The notes beneath the pieces are model-generated. The model searched no databases, was not told the origin of the DNA, and saw nothing but the letters and a program-made list of their open reading frames with translations. Made by a program: the position numbers and the translations under genes. Below, piece after piece: positions 36,201-46,215 of a DNA stretch of 64,000 nucleotides. How positions within the stretch are numbered: the stretch's first letter is position 1; each line of letters opens with the position of its first letter. Origin of the DNA: Mactra quadrangularis (Eukaryota; Mollusca; Bivalvia; Venerida; Mactridae); the NCBI GenBank assembly GCA_025267735.1, contig CM046297.1:21788011-21852010 (forward strand), in the 5' to 3' direction.

Positions 36201-37179
36201 CATTTACGTTGACTGTACCGTCTTGTTGAATGATTTCTCCTGAATAGGTTTTCAGGATAGAATCTGCTGGATTCAACTTCCTATGTCCGAAAATCTGATG
36301 AAAATCATAGCTAGACATCAGCGATACTGCTGAGCCAGTATCTACCTCCATTGCTACCTGCTTACTGTCAATTATAGGTGAAACCATAATTTTTCCATTG
36401 TTAACCTTTTTGACTGTGTTAACAATCATTACCCCTTCATCATTGTTCACTGTCTTAACAATCCTCGAACATACCTTTTTTATATGTCCCTTAGTGTGGC
36501 AGTTAAAACACACAGCATCTTTAAATCTGCACTTATCTGCCACATGGTTTAATCTTCCACAGTGAAAACATGATTTCCACGCGGTCTTTTTACCACGAGA
36601 TTTTCCTTTTGACCCTTTGTTTTCAACTCGGTTGACAGCTACCCCTGCTGCTGAAGATTGCAGTTCAGCTGCATCTTTACTTGCTGTCTCCATGGCTGTT
36701 GCAATCTGGATTGACCGTTGAAGGGTCAAATCAACTGTCGACAACAACTTCCTTTGTATGGACTCTTCACGAAGACCACAAACAAATCTGTCACGTAAGG
36801 AATCTTCCAGATTTGCTTGGAACTGACAATGTTCAGCTAACTTCCTTAACGCAGCCAAGAAATCCTGGACATTTTCTCCCACCATTTGATTTCTTCGATG
36901 AAATCGAAAACGTTCAGCAATCACTAGTGGTTTAGGACAAAAATGTGAAGTTAAATGTCCACATAAATCCTCATAAGACAAGTCCGAAGGTTTCCTAGGT
37001 GCACATAGGTTTCTCAAGAGTCCGTACGTTTTTTCACCAAGTATGGTCAAAAGTCCAGCCACCTTCTTTTCATCAGTAATGCCATTCACAATGAAAAACT
37101 GTTCAATGCGTTCCTGGTACGATGACCATGATTCTACATTACTGTCATATGCACACACATTCCCAATAAATGATGCCAT
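33268..37179 (-). CDS. Gag-Pol polyprotein of Ty3/gypsy retrotransposon
   Basis: This 1303-residue single frame encodes capsid-like Gag, protease, reverse transcriptase, RNase H and integrase, the proteins that package, copy and insert the element. Gag covers about residues 1-195. Two CCHC zinc knuckles follow (C204-C207-H212-C217 and C224-C227-H232-C237). The protease has DTG at 280-282. Reverse transcriptase runs ~410-640, with D504 in a LDLRQAY motif and an ILDD active site (D566, D567). RNase H has D713, E755 and D780. Integrase has a zinc-binding H933/H936/C966/C969 set and the DD35E triad D997, D1051, E1087. There is no frameshift or stop between gag and pol. The start at 37179 lies ~96 bp inside the 5' LTR, as expected. 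No envelope gene is present. All catalytic residues are intact, so activity is plausible. Confidence 0.97.
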   Translation of the reverse strand: MASFIGNVCAYDSNVESWSSYQERIEQFFIVNGITDEKKVAGLLTILGEKTYGLLRNLCAPRKPSDLSYEDLCGHLTSHFCPKPLVIAERFRFHRRNQMVGENVQDFLAALRKLAEHCQFQANLEDSLRDRFVCGLREESIQRKLLSTVDLTLQRSIQIATAMETASKDAAELQSSAAGVAVNRVENKGSKGKSRGKKTAWKSCFHCGRLNHVADKCRFKDAVCFNCHTKGHIKKVCSRIVKTVNNDEGVMIVNTVKKVNNGKIMVSPIIDSKQVAMEVDTGSAVSLMSSYDFHQIFGHRKLNPADSILKTYSGEIIQQDGTVNVNVCYNGQSKKLKLCIVKGNGPALFGRDWLSHIRLDWDKIVSVNSVTDDSVKARLNKVLSSYKSVFEDGIGCVKDVKAKLILKENACPKFLKARSVPFSIRSKIEKELDNLESQGIISKVNCSEWATPIVPVVKSNGDVRICGDFKVSVNPQLNTDKYPLPKIDDIFANLSNGQKYSKLDLRQAYLQMEVQQESKELLTINTHRGLYRYNRLLYGIASAPSIWQRTMDMILQGLPGVQCILDDMIITGSNDCEHLDNLEKVLCRLSDYGVKVNKDKCMFLESRIKFCGHEIDKDGLWKCTDKVEAVLKTPPPQDVSSLRGYLGVLNYYHKFLPDLATVTKPLNALLEKNSTFKWSKECQNAFENSKKLLTSEPVLTHYNPELPVRLATDASPYGISGILSHVMPEGSEKPIAFASRSLSKTERNYAQIQREATAIYWAVKKFYQYLFGKKFTLVTDCQPLLSIFSPSKGIPATTAARIQRYALYLSGFEYDIQYKNTKRHTNVDGLSRLPAPSKENSEESSIEDVFFTSQFQQLPVTNREISRETKREKVLSRVFTFVQNGWSVNDNDPLLKGYFTRRNELSIHSGCLMWGIRVIIPVKLRERVLDLLHASHPGIVKMKMLARSYVWWPGIDSDIEHMVKRCSSCQMQSKSPAQVHLHPWEWPTSSWERIHVDFVGPFLGFMFLVIVDAHSKWPEVIKMKSTTASNTINEIRNLFARYGIPKQVVSDNGPQFSCEEWSRFMNLNGICHIRTAVAKPSTNGLVERFNGTFKSAMRAMSSNMDLNLKMNVFLLGYRNTPHCTTGETPAKLFFGRYLRTTLDLIKPDMQKHVTDSQMKNAFSKNSKCREFELGQNVLVRDYRPTSKEKWILGCIVSRDGPLLYKVDIGNGITWKRHVDQIRSTEIKSGFNNESQNVIEPQILSDEIRIDYDQIDSNKTSTVPTTDQSVLLRESNTPSVVNSQTPARRYPLRDRHPPQRLEYQ

Positions 37180-37256
37180 GATTTTATATCCAAAGTTTAC
37201 ACGTAATAAAACTAAAATGTTATTAGGTAAAGCTTTCGAAATATAATATCACTTGA

Positions 37257-37274
37257 AAATCCTCGTCGCCAGTT
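37257..37274 (-). promoter_or_regulatory. Probable tRNA primer-binding site
   Basis: Directly inside the 5' LTR, the minus strand reads AAACTGGCGACGAGGATT. TGGCGACGAGGA is the expected TGG-initial form of a site complementary to a tRNA 3' end. The specific tRNA was not determined. Confidence 0.6.
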
Positions 37275-37442
37275 TATTATGTCTTGGGTTCATATAATAA
37301 GAGAATACTGTATGCTATAGTGGCTAGTTTCATACTATCTAAAATGACCAGAGTACATGTTACAAATACTATACAGAAGGCGTGGCTTATCAGCACGTTT
37401 AACAGTAGTACAACATGATTGGTAGAATGTAAATACACAACA
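37275..37442 (-). repeat. 5' LTR
   Basis: 168 bp, apparently identical to the 3' LTR. As the upstream LTR on the minus strand it should contain the element's promoter. The LTR is very short, and I could not place a TATA box with confidence (TATAATAAG near 37295 is read on the opposite strand). Confidence 0.93.
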
Positions 37443-39185
37443 TATAATACAGTAGCGCATACACAGCTGTCCATTCAAATGTCTATTCAGTAGTCTATTT
37501 GCAAAATCATATATATGTATTTAGAATGTGTCAGATGTTTATTATAAAGTTGCGAATAGAGAGATGTCCATTCAAATGTCTATTTAGAAGTCTATTCCAA
37601 AAAAGTCAGTAATGCAATCAAACAGATTTAAAAGTCTTTTCGTGGAATACGTAAAAAGACAAATGTCCATTCGAAGTCTATTCAGAAGTCTATTCGCAAA
37701 ATCATATATATGCATTAAAATGTGTCTAAAGTGTACTATAAATTTGCTAATAGACAGATGTCCACTCAAATGCCTATACAGAAGTCTATTCGCAAAATCA
37801 TGTATATGAATTCAGAGTAAGTCAGTAGTCTTTCATAGAGTTTCGAATAGAGAGATGTCCATTCAAAAGTCTATTCAGAAGTCTATTGGCGAAATCTGGT
37901 AAATGCGTTCAGAATGAGTCAGATGTCTATTATACAGTTGCGAATGCACAGCTGTCCATTCAAAATTCTATTCAGAAGTCTATTCGCAAAATCATATATA
38001 TACATTAAGAATGTCTGAAGTTAATTATTAAGTAGCGAATAGACAGATGTCCATTCAAATGTCTATTCAGAAGTCTATTCGAAAATTACGTATATGCATT
38101 CAGAATGAGTTAGAAGTCTTTACAAAGTAGCAAAAAGGCAGCTGTCCATTCAAAAGTCTATTCAGAAGTCTATTCGCCAAATCATATATATGCAGTTAAA
38201 ATGTGCCAGAAGTCTATTTAAAGATTAGCGAATAGACAATTATTCTTGCAAATGTCTTTTCAGAAGTATATTCGCAAAATCATACATTTGCATTTAAAAT
38301 GTGTCAAAAGTCTATTCAAAGAGTAGCGAATAGACAGCTGTCTATTCAAATGTCTATTCAGAAGTCTATTTGCAAAATCATGTATATGCATTCAGAATGT
38401 GTCAGAAGTGTTTTTCAATGTCGCAAATAGATTGTTGTCCATTTAAATGTCTATTCAGAAGTCTATTCGCAAAATCTTTTGTATACATATAGAATGTATC
38501 ACAAGTCTATTATAGAGTTGTGAATAGACAGATGTCCATTCAAATGTGTAATCAGATTTTTATTCGCAAAATCATGTATATGCATTCACAATGAGTCAGA
38601 AGTGTATTATAGACTTTCGAATAGACAGCTGTCCATTCAAAAGTCTTTTCAGAAGTTTATTCGCAAAACCTGGTAAATGCATTCAGAATGAGTCAGAAGT
38701 CTATTATAAAGTTGCAAATAGACAGATGTCCATTCAAATGTCTATTCAGAAGTCCATTCGCAAAATCTGGTAAATGCGATCTGAATGAGTCAGAAGTCTA
38801 TTATACAGTCGAGAATACACAGATGTCCATTCAAATGTCTACTCAGAAGTCTATTGGCAAAATCATTTATATGCATTCAGAATGAGTCAGAAGTCTTTTA
38901 TAGAGTTTTGAATAGACAGATGTCCATTCAAATGTCTATTCAGAAGTCTATTCCAAAAGAGTCAGTAATGCAATCAAACATATTGAAAGTCTTTTCGTGG
39001 AATATGAAAAGAGGCAAATGTCCATTCAAAAGTCTATTCAGAAGTCTATTTGCAAATTATATATATGCATTAAAAATGTGTCCTAAGTCTATTATAAAGT
39101 TGCGAATAGACACCTGCCCATTTAAATGTCTTTTCAGAAGTCTATTTGGAATTTATGTTAATCGATTCAGAATGTGTCAGGTGTT
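37443..39185 (+). repeat. Left-arm 97-bp tandem array, inner part
   Basis: This is the continuation of the array after the LTR retrotransposon. The units are more diverged than in the outer part, and one (near 37600-37680 and again near 38960-39020) keeps the CAATCAAACAGATTTAAAAG phrase of the terminal repeat. The last recognisable unit ends near 39180 (CAGAATGTGTCAGGTG). Confidence 0.9.
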
Positions 39186-39722
39186 ATTGTGATAGACCTG
39201 CCATGTTTATTGATGTTTGCGTGCTTTGCCTGAATTAAGTAAGTTTCTTAACTCTCGTAACATAAACATAAATGAATCTCCCGAATATTTCGGCAATTGT
39301 AGGTGAAGGTCGATTTGCCTTTCCATATCGTCGTAATTTTGCCGATTCTGAAACCAAATCGAGCCGGTAAATCTGGTTCAAACAAGGTCACTGGTACCGT
39401 AGATTACACAAGTGCAAATGCAAATTCGGTAACCAGTGCTGGTTTTATTCGAGGAAGCGCCATTGCTTGAGACATGCTAATATTTCGAAGTTTGTAGGTA
39501 GAAACATTTGAATTTCATATTAAATCGTAAACAAAGTGTTATCATCCACAAGAAAAATAAGCGCCAAAGTAACTACTTTAAATTTACATTTAAGTGATTG
39601 AGCCTGTAAAAATGTTATTTTTGTTTTATAAGAAACACAATTTTACGCCATTTTGTTAAGTTCTTTTGACGGTGCAACAGCGTGACGTAAATCGTGGTGT
39701 TTTCTCACAGGTCCGTGCTTGT

Positions 39723-39724
<2 letters not shown>

Positions 39725-39767
<43 letters not shown>
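39725..39767. repeat. (TA)n microsatellite
   Basis: About 21 TA dinucleotides, uninterrupted, after TTGT. Likely length-variable. Confidence 0.97.
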
Positions 39768-39770
<3 letters not shown>

Positions 39771-39774
39771 ATGT

Positions 39775-39832
39775 CATTCGGAACTACCTCGGCGATTTTC
39801 CACGCAAATACACTTCGGATATCACGAGGAGC
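39775..39832 (+). repeat. CATTCGGAAC box, inward-facing left copy
   Basis: CATTCGGAACTACCTCGG, then CGATTTTCCACGCAAATACA and CTTCGGATATCACGAGG. The inverted partner lies at 44567-44612 on the other side of the transposase gene, with the same spacing of the CATTCGGAAC, CCTCGGCGAT and CGGATATC blocks. Confidence 0.7.
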
Positions 39833-39933
39833 TAAAGTAGTTCCAACATAGAATCTAGCCTCGTTCCCGACGTTTACTCAATAGAACACAGGCGCACACC
39901 ATAAATGACGGACGATTATGGGCAGTTTAAAAA

Positions 39934-40596
39934 GGTGGCACACCACAGTTTTCTCGGCTTCTCGGCTGAAAATACCACACCACACAATGAAAAGCTCGCA
40001 CACTAACCCGTTATCACACACCTGAAACAAATGATTTTGAAAATTAGCATGAATATATGTTTCTCAATAAAAACAATAAAATACACATGATCAAAACAAA
40101 CTTGTCAGCCTGAGGGGCCTTTAATTCTTAGTTTTGGTAGTCACGAAAATAGGTGACAAAATGGCGAATTACCCCTGTACGCAAAGTCCCACAGAATTCT
40201 TAATTCCGACGATAGCCATACATACCGCACTGATTTTTATTCATTAAACCATGCACAATCTGAAAATAATGAGGAAATAGGGTGCCATCCGTGACTTTAT
40301 TCCTCTAATTTTCCAATTTCTGAGGTACCTTGAAAATGAACAGCTGATTTCTGTGCTAGATCCGCAAAGCCATGCATTCGCATCTGACAGTAATTTTTCG
40401 CAATACCTCGGACAATATCCTTAAAACCTATTGTACCTAATAATTAAAGTGCAATACTAGCTGTTGAAACTTCAAATATAACAATCAAAAATATTTTAAA
40501 CCTCAAAAATGCAATCCAACTGCCAAAGTTTCTATTATTTAAAAATTTGACCCTGGCCACTTCGACTATGCGGCTCTGAAACTGTGGTGTGCCACC
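39934..40596. mobile_element. 663-bp TIR module, left direct copy
   Basis: The ends GGTGGCACACCACAGTTT and AAACTGTGGTGTGCCACC are a perfect 18-bp inverted pair, so the module is itself MITE-like. An apparently identical 663-bp copy in the same orientation lies at 43765-44427, beyond the transposase gene. The inner flank of each copy is TTAA (40597-40600 and 43761-43764). No ORF of note inside. Confidence 0.92.
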
Positions 40597-41345
40597 TTAA
40601 GGATACCTAAGAAGTTCTGTCATTACTTTAAAAGTGCTTTTATCATGTTCAGTGGTTCATTTGTAATAAAAATAATGTAAAAAACTTATGTTTTGTTGGT
40701 TTTTGTATGCATGTCAGGTGTTTTTATAGCATGATGATTTCAGTGGATTTTGGCTCATTTTTACCAAAAAAAAGTCATCTATAGTAGGTGCCTTTAAAAA
40801 GTGTTAATGGTCACTACTGCTTAGACTTTGGGCAAGAACCTGTCTGATGCTTCTTCTCAGTGAGGGAATAATCTGAGAATGTCATCAGAAGAACAAATAC
40901 ACTGAACTTTCACCAAAGAAGGGCCAAAATGCTGCTTGCCGCACAGATTTTTGCACCAATTTTGACACTCTTAGTGACATTTAAAGGCCCATGAGGATTA
41001 ATTTTCAATTAATTTTGCATTAAAGAGTACCTACTAGCTTTCCTGTTGAAAACAGTTCAAATGAACCCTAGTCTTTATAGACTAACAAAGCTACAAGGTG
41101 GTTTAAGGAACACAAGTATGATCCAAGGGAGACAATCCAAATTGTCTTACAGTTTCAAGACTGTATTTAATCCTTTTATTTGCACATCACATTAATGACA
41201 GGATAGTCAGATTATCATTCTGTTGAAACTTTATCTAAAGCAGAAGCAATGTTTTACTTATATCCAATATATATACAAGGAAGAAGTATTTATTTATAGT
41301 CTTACCTGCAAAGCAGATACACTTTAAATATACATTTTCATAAAA
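40597..41345 (+). other. 5' flank of the transposase gene
   Basis: AT-rich leader between the left 663-bp module and the start codon. No promoter element is certain. Stop codons in frame mean the ORF cannot extend far upstream, and an upstream exon cannot be excluded. Confidence 0.4.
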
Positions 41346-43280
41346 TTGGATATTTTACAACTGTTTTCAATAATGGGAAGATACCAAACTAGATCAAAAT
41401 TACATAGTTACCATAGAAACCAAGCCAAACGTGCAACACAATTTAAAAAGGGAAATACTGGATGTAACAAAAAGCAGTGTAACACAAACTTGACTGATAA
41501 CAGTGGCATTTCTGAAATCAATGAGAACTCACCTTACAACACTGAGGGAAGTCCTTCTATTCAGCAAAGACTCAACACTACACTAGCTCAAGATGTTATT
41601 CACCTGAGCCAAAATATGGATGCTTCAAGTATACCGTACCGGCTGAGACCAAGACCTGAAACAAACAAATATATTGAGAGCAACATCATTGATGAAAACA
41701 TCATTGTTAGTGTAGAGAAGCTGAAGGAATTGCTTCAGTATGTTCACCGGTGTCAATCACCAGCCGCCTTACAAATTAAGATAGAAAAGAGGCAAGGCCT
41801 GCATGTTACTTTGTCGGGCAAATGTAGCAAATGCCAGATGGTGGTGCCAAGGTTTGGCATGTCAGAGACAGTTGCTAGGCACAGGGGCCCCCCCTCAGGG
41901 GCACTCAATGAAATGCTTCTTTTGCCTGTCATGAAGAGTAAGGCTGGTATTGAGGACATGCGACTGATGCTGACCTGCCTAAACATCAAGCCGCCAACTT
42001 CTTCCTGCCTCCAGCAGAAGCTTAACAATATGAGTGATTCTGCAGAATCACTCAATGAGTCGGCAATGAAAGATAATCAGCACCACATCAAGACTGTGAA
42101 GGAACTAGTCGGTCAAAGCAGTACTGTGGATGTGCAGTTTGATGTGTCATTTTCCCGAAGAATGAGAGGGGGCTTTGAGGCAGCTCAGCAAAGTTACGGA
42201 GTGGCTATAGACCATTCTACAACAAGACCACTTCCGGTTGCAGCTGCCATAGCCAACAAGCATTGTAGGAAAAGACATTGCGATCACACATCAAAATCGT
42301 GCAAGAAGACATTTAACAATGAATCCTCCATTGCCTCCAGCGAAAGGTCACTTCTGCATGAGAGCCTGAACAGCATCTGTAGTCCTGGACTAGTGCAGAT
42401 ACAGTCACTTACCACAGATGCAAGCACCCAGGTAGCAAAAGCAGTGCGGGACTACAAAAGTGAGAAGGCAATGGAGTTTGTCCATTATAAATGTTTTATT
42501 CACAGACTGCGAACACTGGAAAAGCACATAAAAGGTTTGAAGCTAACTAGTATTCCGAGACAATACATAAAAGCCTTATACATGCAAAAGCTGGCATCTT
42601 GTGTCCGGACAAGGGTGCGGCAGGAACTGCAGAATTTAAAAAGACTTAAGCAGAATGGACATCAATTTGTTCACAAAGGCTGCTTAGCCATCAAGTTCAT
42701 TACGCGGTGTCTCAGTGGTCATCACAGGTTTTGCCGGGAGCATTCAACAGTGTGCATGCACCATCTACAGACCTACACGACTAAATCTCTGCCTTATGGT
42801 GTTCACCTTCAATTGAATAGTGCGGATCTAAATACTGTGCAGGCAGAGATTAACGCGGTATTCAGTGTGGATGGCCTACAGAGCCTGTGTAAACTGTACA
42901 ACACAAATATGTGTGAAAGCATGCATGCCTCTGTATACAACTTGGCTCCTAAAACTACATGCTGGAGTAGGAACTTTGCTGGTCTTTGCCACTCGGCAAC
43001 GCATTCTAGGAGTGTAGGAAAAGGAGTGGCAACCGTTCTGCTGGCTAAGGCAGCAGGTATTAATGTTCAGCAGAAAAGCCAGATGTACATGCAACTAAAT
43101 CAAAATGAGAAGAGAAAAAATTACCATTCCATCAGAAAAAAATCTGTTAAATATAAAAGTTCTAGGTACTTCTTTCGAAAGCGCAAAACAAACCGAGCTC
43201 AGTTCCAAAATTCTCTTTATGTAAACTATCCAAGTACATCTGGAATTTCTGATGAACACAACTATGGACTCTCTTCTTAA
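41346..43280 (+). CDS. Mutator-like DDE transposase-like protein
   Basis: 644 residues, one uninterrupted exon. The N-terminal ~120 residues are polar, basic and probably disordered. A CxxC pair (C160, C163) precedes a conserved helical region. The RNase-H-fold core supplies a plausible catalytic triad: D266 in VQFDVSFSRR, D358 in LTTDAS and E524 in NMCESMHASV. Between D358 and E524 lie a CFIHRLRTLEKHIKGL segment (382-397), which matches the C-x-x-H-x-x-x-R pattern of this family, and a Cys/His-rich stretch (446-471). The C terminus is strongly basic. The pattern fits the animal Mutator-like transposase domain family (related to Phantom/NOF). A second ATG at residue 10 is an alternative start. 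The gene lies in the core of a 21.6-kb inverted-repeat element between two identical direct modules. No frameshift is visible, so it may be functional. Confidence 0.82.
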   Translation: MDILQLFSIMGRYQTRSKLHSYHRNQAKRATQFKKGNTGCNKKQCNTNLTDNSGISEINENSPYNTEGSPSIQQRLNTTLAQDVIHLSQNMDASSIPYRLRPRPETNKYIESNIIDENIIVSVEKLKELLQYVHRCQSPAALQIKIEKRQGLHVTLSGKCSKCQMVVPRFGMSETVARHRGPPSGALNEMLLLPVMKSKAGIEDMRLMLTCLNIKPPTSSCLQQKLNNMSDSAESLNESAMKDNQHHIKTVKELVGQSSTVDVQFDVSFSRRMRGGFEAAQQSYGVAIDHSTTRPLPVAAAIANKHCRKRHCDHTSKSCKKTFNNESSIASSERSLLHESLNSICSPGLVQIQSLTTDASTQVAKAVRDYKSEKAMEFVHYKCFIHRLRTLEKHIKGLKLTSIPRQYIKALYMQKLASCVRTRVRQELQNLKRLKQNGHQFVHKGCLAIKFITRCLSGHHRFCREHSTVCMHHLQTYTTKSLPYGVHLQLNSADLNTVQAEINAVFSVDGLQSLCKLYNTNMCESMHASVYNLAPKTTCWSRNFAGLCHSATHSRSVGKGVATVLLAKAAGINVQQKSQMYMQLNQNEKRKNYHSIRKKSVKYKSSRYFFRKRKTNRAQFQNSLYVNYPSTSGISDEHNYGLSS

Positions 43281-43764
43281 GCAAAAACTGTTAGCTGTCT
43301 ACTTAAATATGTAACAAATAGTGCAAAAAAGTCATGATGACAGCAACAACAGCATGAAAAGATAACTGTTAAATCATGTTAGCTTAAAACATGTGCAGCC
43401 GTAGTGTGTTTACAACTGAAAGTCCTCCTACGCCTCTAAGTTCATGTAAATTGGTCAATATGTAAAGATATTATATCATATTTATGGACAAAATTGAGTG
43501 GAAATAGATGAAAATGCAAATTAAACATGTTTTACCTCTAAAAATATTCAATTTGAGACAGTTGGGACATGCACAGATTATTGTTGTTGTTCTTGTCATT
43601 TTCTAAATTTGAATTACCTCCCTTGGAAAAAGGCATATAGCCACTTTATTTTCTATTTTTCATGAGCCAAATGTTGAGATTCTGCTGGTACAATGATAGG
43701 AAAGTATGAAAAAGTGAAATTCACCGCAAGATTTAAATCTTTGAAATTCAGCGATTTACCTTAA
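43281..43764 (+). other. 3' flank of the transposase gene
   Basis: AT-rich trailer ending at the right 663-bp module. No clear AATAAA was found close to the stop codon. Confidence 0.4.
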
Positions 43765-44427
43765 GGTGGCACACCACAGTTTTCTCGGCTTCTCGGCTGA
43801 AAATACCACACCACACAATGAAAAGCTCGCACACTAACCCGTTATCACACACCTGAAACAAATGATTTTGAAAATTAGCATGAATATATGTTTCTCAATA
43901 AAAACAATAAAATACACATGATCAAAACAAACTTGTCAGCCTGAGGGGCCTTTAATTCTTAGTTTTGGTAGTCACGAAAATAGGTGACAAAATGGCGAAT
44001 TACCCCTGTACGCAAAGTCCCACAGAATTCTTAATTCCGACGATAGCCATACATACCGCACTGATTTTTATTCATTAAACCATGCACAATCTGAAAATAA
44101 TGAGGAAATAGGGTGCCATCCGTGACTTTATTCCTCTAATTTTCCAATTTCTGAGGTACCTTGAAAATGAACAGCTGATTTCTGTGCTAGATCCGCAAAG
44201 CCATGCATTCGCATCTGACAGTAATTTTTCGCAATACCTCGGACAATATCCTTAAAACCTATTGTACCTAATAATTAAAGTGCAATACTAGCTGTTGAAA
44301 CTTCAAATATAACAATCAAAAATATTTTAAACCTCAAAAATGCAATCCAACTGCCAAAGTTTCTATTATTTAAAAATTTGACCCTGGCCACTTCGACTAT
44401 GCGGCTCTGAAACTGTGGTGTGCCACC
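43765..44427. mobile_element. 663-bp TIR module, right direct copy
   Basis: I compared this with 39934-40596 through its length and found no difference. Same orientation, same 18-bp inverted ends. The pair brackets the transposase gene in a composite-transposon-like arrangement. Confidence 0.92.
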
Positions 44428-45735
44428 AAAGCTCTTCAATACCTGTAACTGATATCCACTCACATCGCACACAGATCTGCCATGTTGATTGTTTACATCG
44501 GCACTACTTAACCTGTGAGGTTAATCGCCTGATCTCATTACTTTGTTGATTTCTACCACGATTGATATCCGAGGTGTATCTTCGTAGATGATCGCCGAGG
44601 TCGTTCCGAATGATATAATGTTTTCATCTTGTAACCGAAATGAAAAGGGTAGACAAAAATCAATTAGAACTATTAATCTCATGCAAATAGTTGTTTTTAA
44701 AAGTCCGTAAGACCTGATTACAAAAAAGAAGTAATTCAGCTGCCGAGAGAAGACTTACTACCAGGAGAAAAATAGAAATCTTGCTTTGAATAGAAAAAAG
44801 TAGACCTTCTTCAAAGAGCATGTCTATTCACAAACCCAGCAAATTATTCTGACACATTTAAAGCCACTAAACGAAGCCAAAATCTTTATCATCTATTTAA
44901 AAACAAGTAAAACCATCAAAAAGACAATAGAATATATCTGCCTTTGGATTATAATAACTCTCTCAAGCGGGTTCCCTTTTAGGGGTCAAGTTATTCAAAA
45001 TATCAATTTCTTATAAAAGTAGGGTACTTCTATAACATGCAAATTAGATTACGGAGATATCCTCTCAGCCAATCAAGTTGCTTAAAAGGTGTTTGATAAA
45101 ATTTACACAAAATTGTAAAGTGTTTGATAGGTCATATCGTTTTTCCAGTGATTTACTCGAGAAATCAGTGCATGCAAATTTTGAGTACGCAAACATCTAA
45201 ACTGATGCTAAAAAGAAACGCCTCATTTCTACTAGGTACATAATTTTCGTGATTAAGAATAAATAAGGAAACGTTTTTGTATAACGTAAGACTTAATGGG
45301 TTCTTTTCTTTTTCCCGTCAGTATATGTTCATGTATAAAACTATTTACATGATTTCGTGAGTTTTAATTGGCTTTAGCACGAAATTCACTATACAAAACG
45401 TGTATAATCAAAGCAGAAAATTTGTTGACATAAGATTTGAAGTTGTAGTTATTTTTAGCCACGACGGGATGTTCCGATCTAGTTCGTTGAGTTCCGTGAT
45501 TTTCCGTACTGTCATTACGTTGGGTTTTATCGCTAATTTCAAAATGATATTAGTATAAATGCTGGAGCAAATACTTGTGTTTTTTGTATCTTATATGCGT
45601 TTTATATATTCATTGAATGTTTGCATGAGTTTTAAGCAAAATCATGATACTTGACAATTATCAGCGTTCTATTTAGTAAAGGGGCTTTAAATGCATATGA
45701 ATGATTTTGCAAAGGACTTCTAACAAATAATTTGA
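44428..45735. other. Core spacer right of the transposase module
   Basis: 1.3 kb of non-repetitive AT-rich sequence up to the right-arm array. It holds the inverted CATTCGGAAC box at 44567-44612 and no supported gene. Confidence 0.5.
44567..44612 (-). repeat. CATTCGGAAC box, inward-facing right copy
   Basis: GATATCCGAGGTGTATCTTC, then GTAGATGATCGCCGAGGTC and GTTCCGAATG. On the minus strand this aligns block for block with 39775-39832. Confidence 0.72.
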
Positions 45736-46215
45736 ATATGTCTATTTATCACTTTTCAAAAAGAAACTTCTGCTACATTCTGAATGCGAACTACTGTTTG
45801 CAAATAGGACAGCAGTCTATTCCTAAACCTATAATTGACTAGTGACACATTCTTTATGCATATAAAGATTTTGCAAATGGACTTCGGAATAGACATTTGA
45901 ACGGACGACAATCTATTCACAACATTTTTTATAAACTTCAGACTCATTCTGGCATATTCTAACTGCATATATATGATTTTGCTAATAAACTTCCGAATAG
46001 ACATTTGTATGGACAGCTCTCTATTCGCAACTTTATAATAGACTTCAGACTCATTCTGAATGCATATACATGATTTTGCGAATAGACTTCTGAATAGACA
46101 TTTGAATGGACATCTGTCTATTCACGCAACTTTATAATAGACTTCTGTCACATTCTTTATGCATATATATAATTTTGCGAATAGACTTCTGAATAGACAT
46201 TTGAATGGATAGCTC

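Larger units (their letters stand above)
32844..37442 (-). mobile_element. Intact Ty3/gypsy LTR retrotransposon (Steamer-like size and layout)
   Basis: Two 168-bp LTRs (32844-33011 and 37275-37442) look identical in sequence and bound a single long ORF on the minus strand. A 5-bp target duplication TATAA lies at 32839-32843 and 37443-37447. The uninterrupted version of the target (TCTATAATACAGTAGCGCAT) is visible in the same array near 31678. The element is 4.6 kb. Identical LTRs, an intact Gag-Pol frame and exact TSD indicate very recent insertion, perhaps still polymorphic. The single Gag-Pol frame and very short LTRs resemble Steamer of soft-shell clams, but this is a resemblance by architecture and has not been tested by tree. 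Confidence 0.96.
39186..39933. other. Core spacer left of the transposase module
   Basis: Non-repetitive sequence between the array and the first 663-bp module. It contains a (TA)n microsatellite and one copy of the CATTCGGAAC / CCTCGGCGAT box (39775-39830). No ORF is convincing. Confidence 0.5.

Noticed and set aside
33268..37179. Endogenous retrovirus with envelope
   Set aside because: No ORF follows integrase before the 3' LTR; the element is Gag-Pol only.
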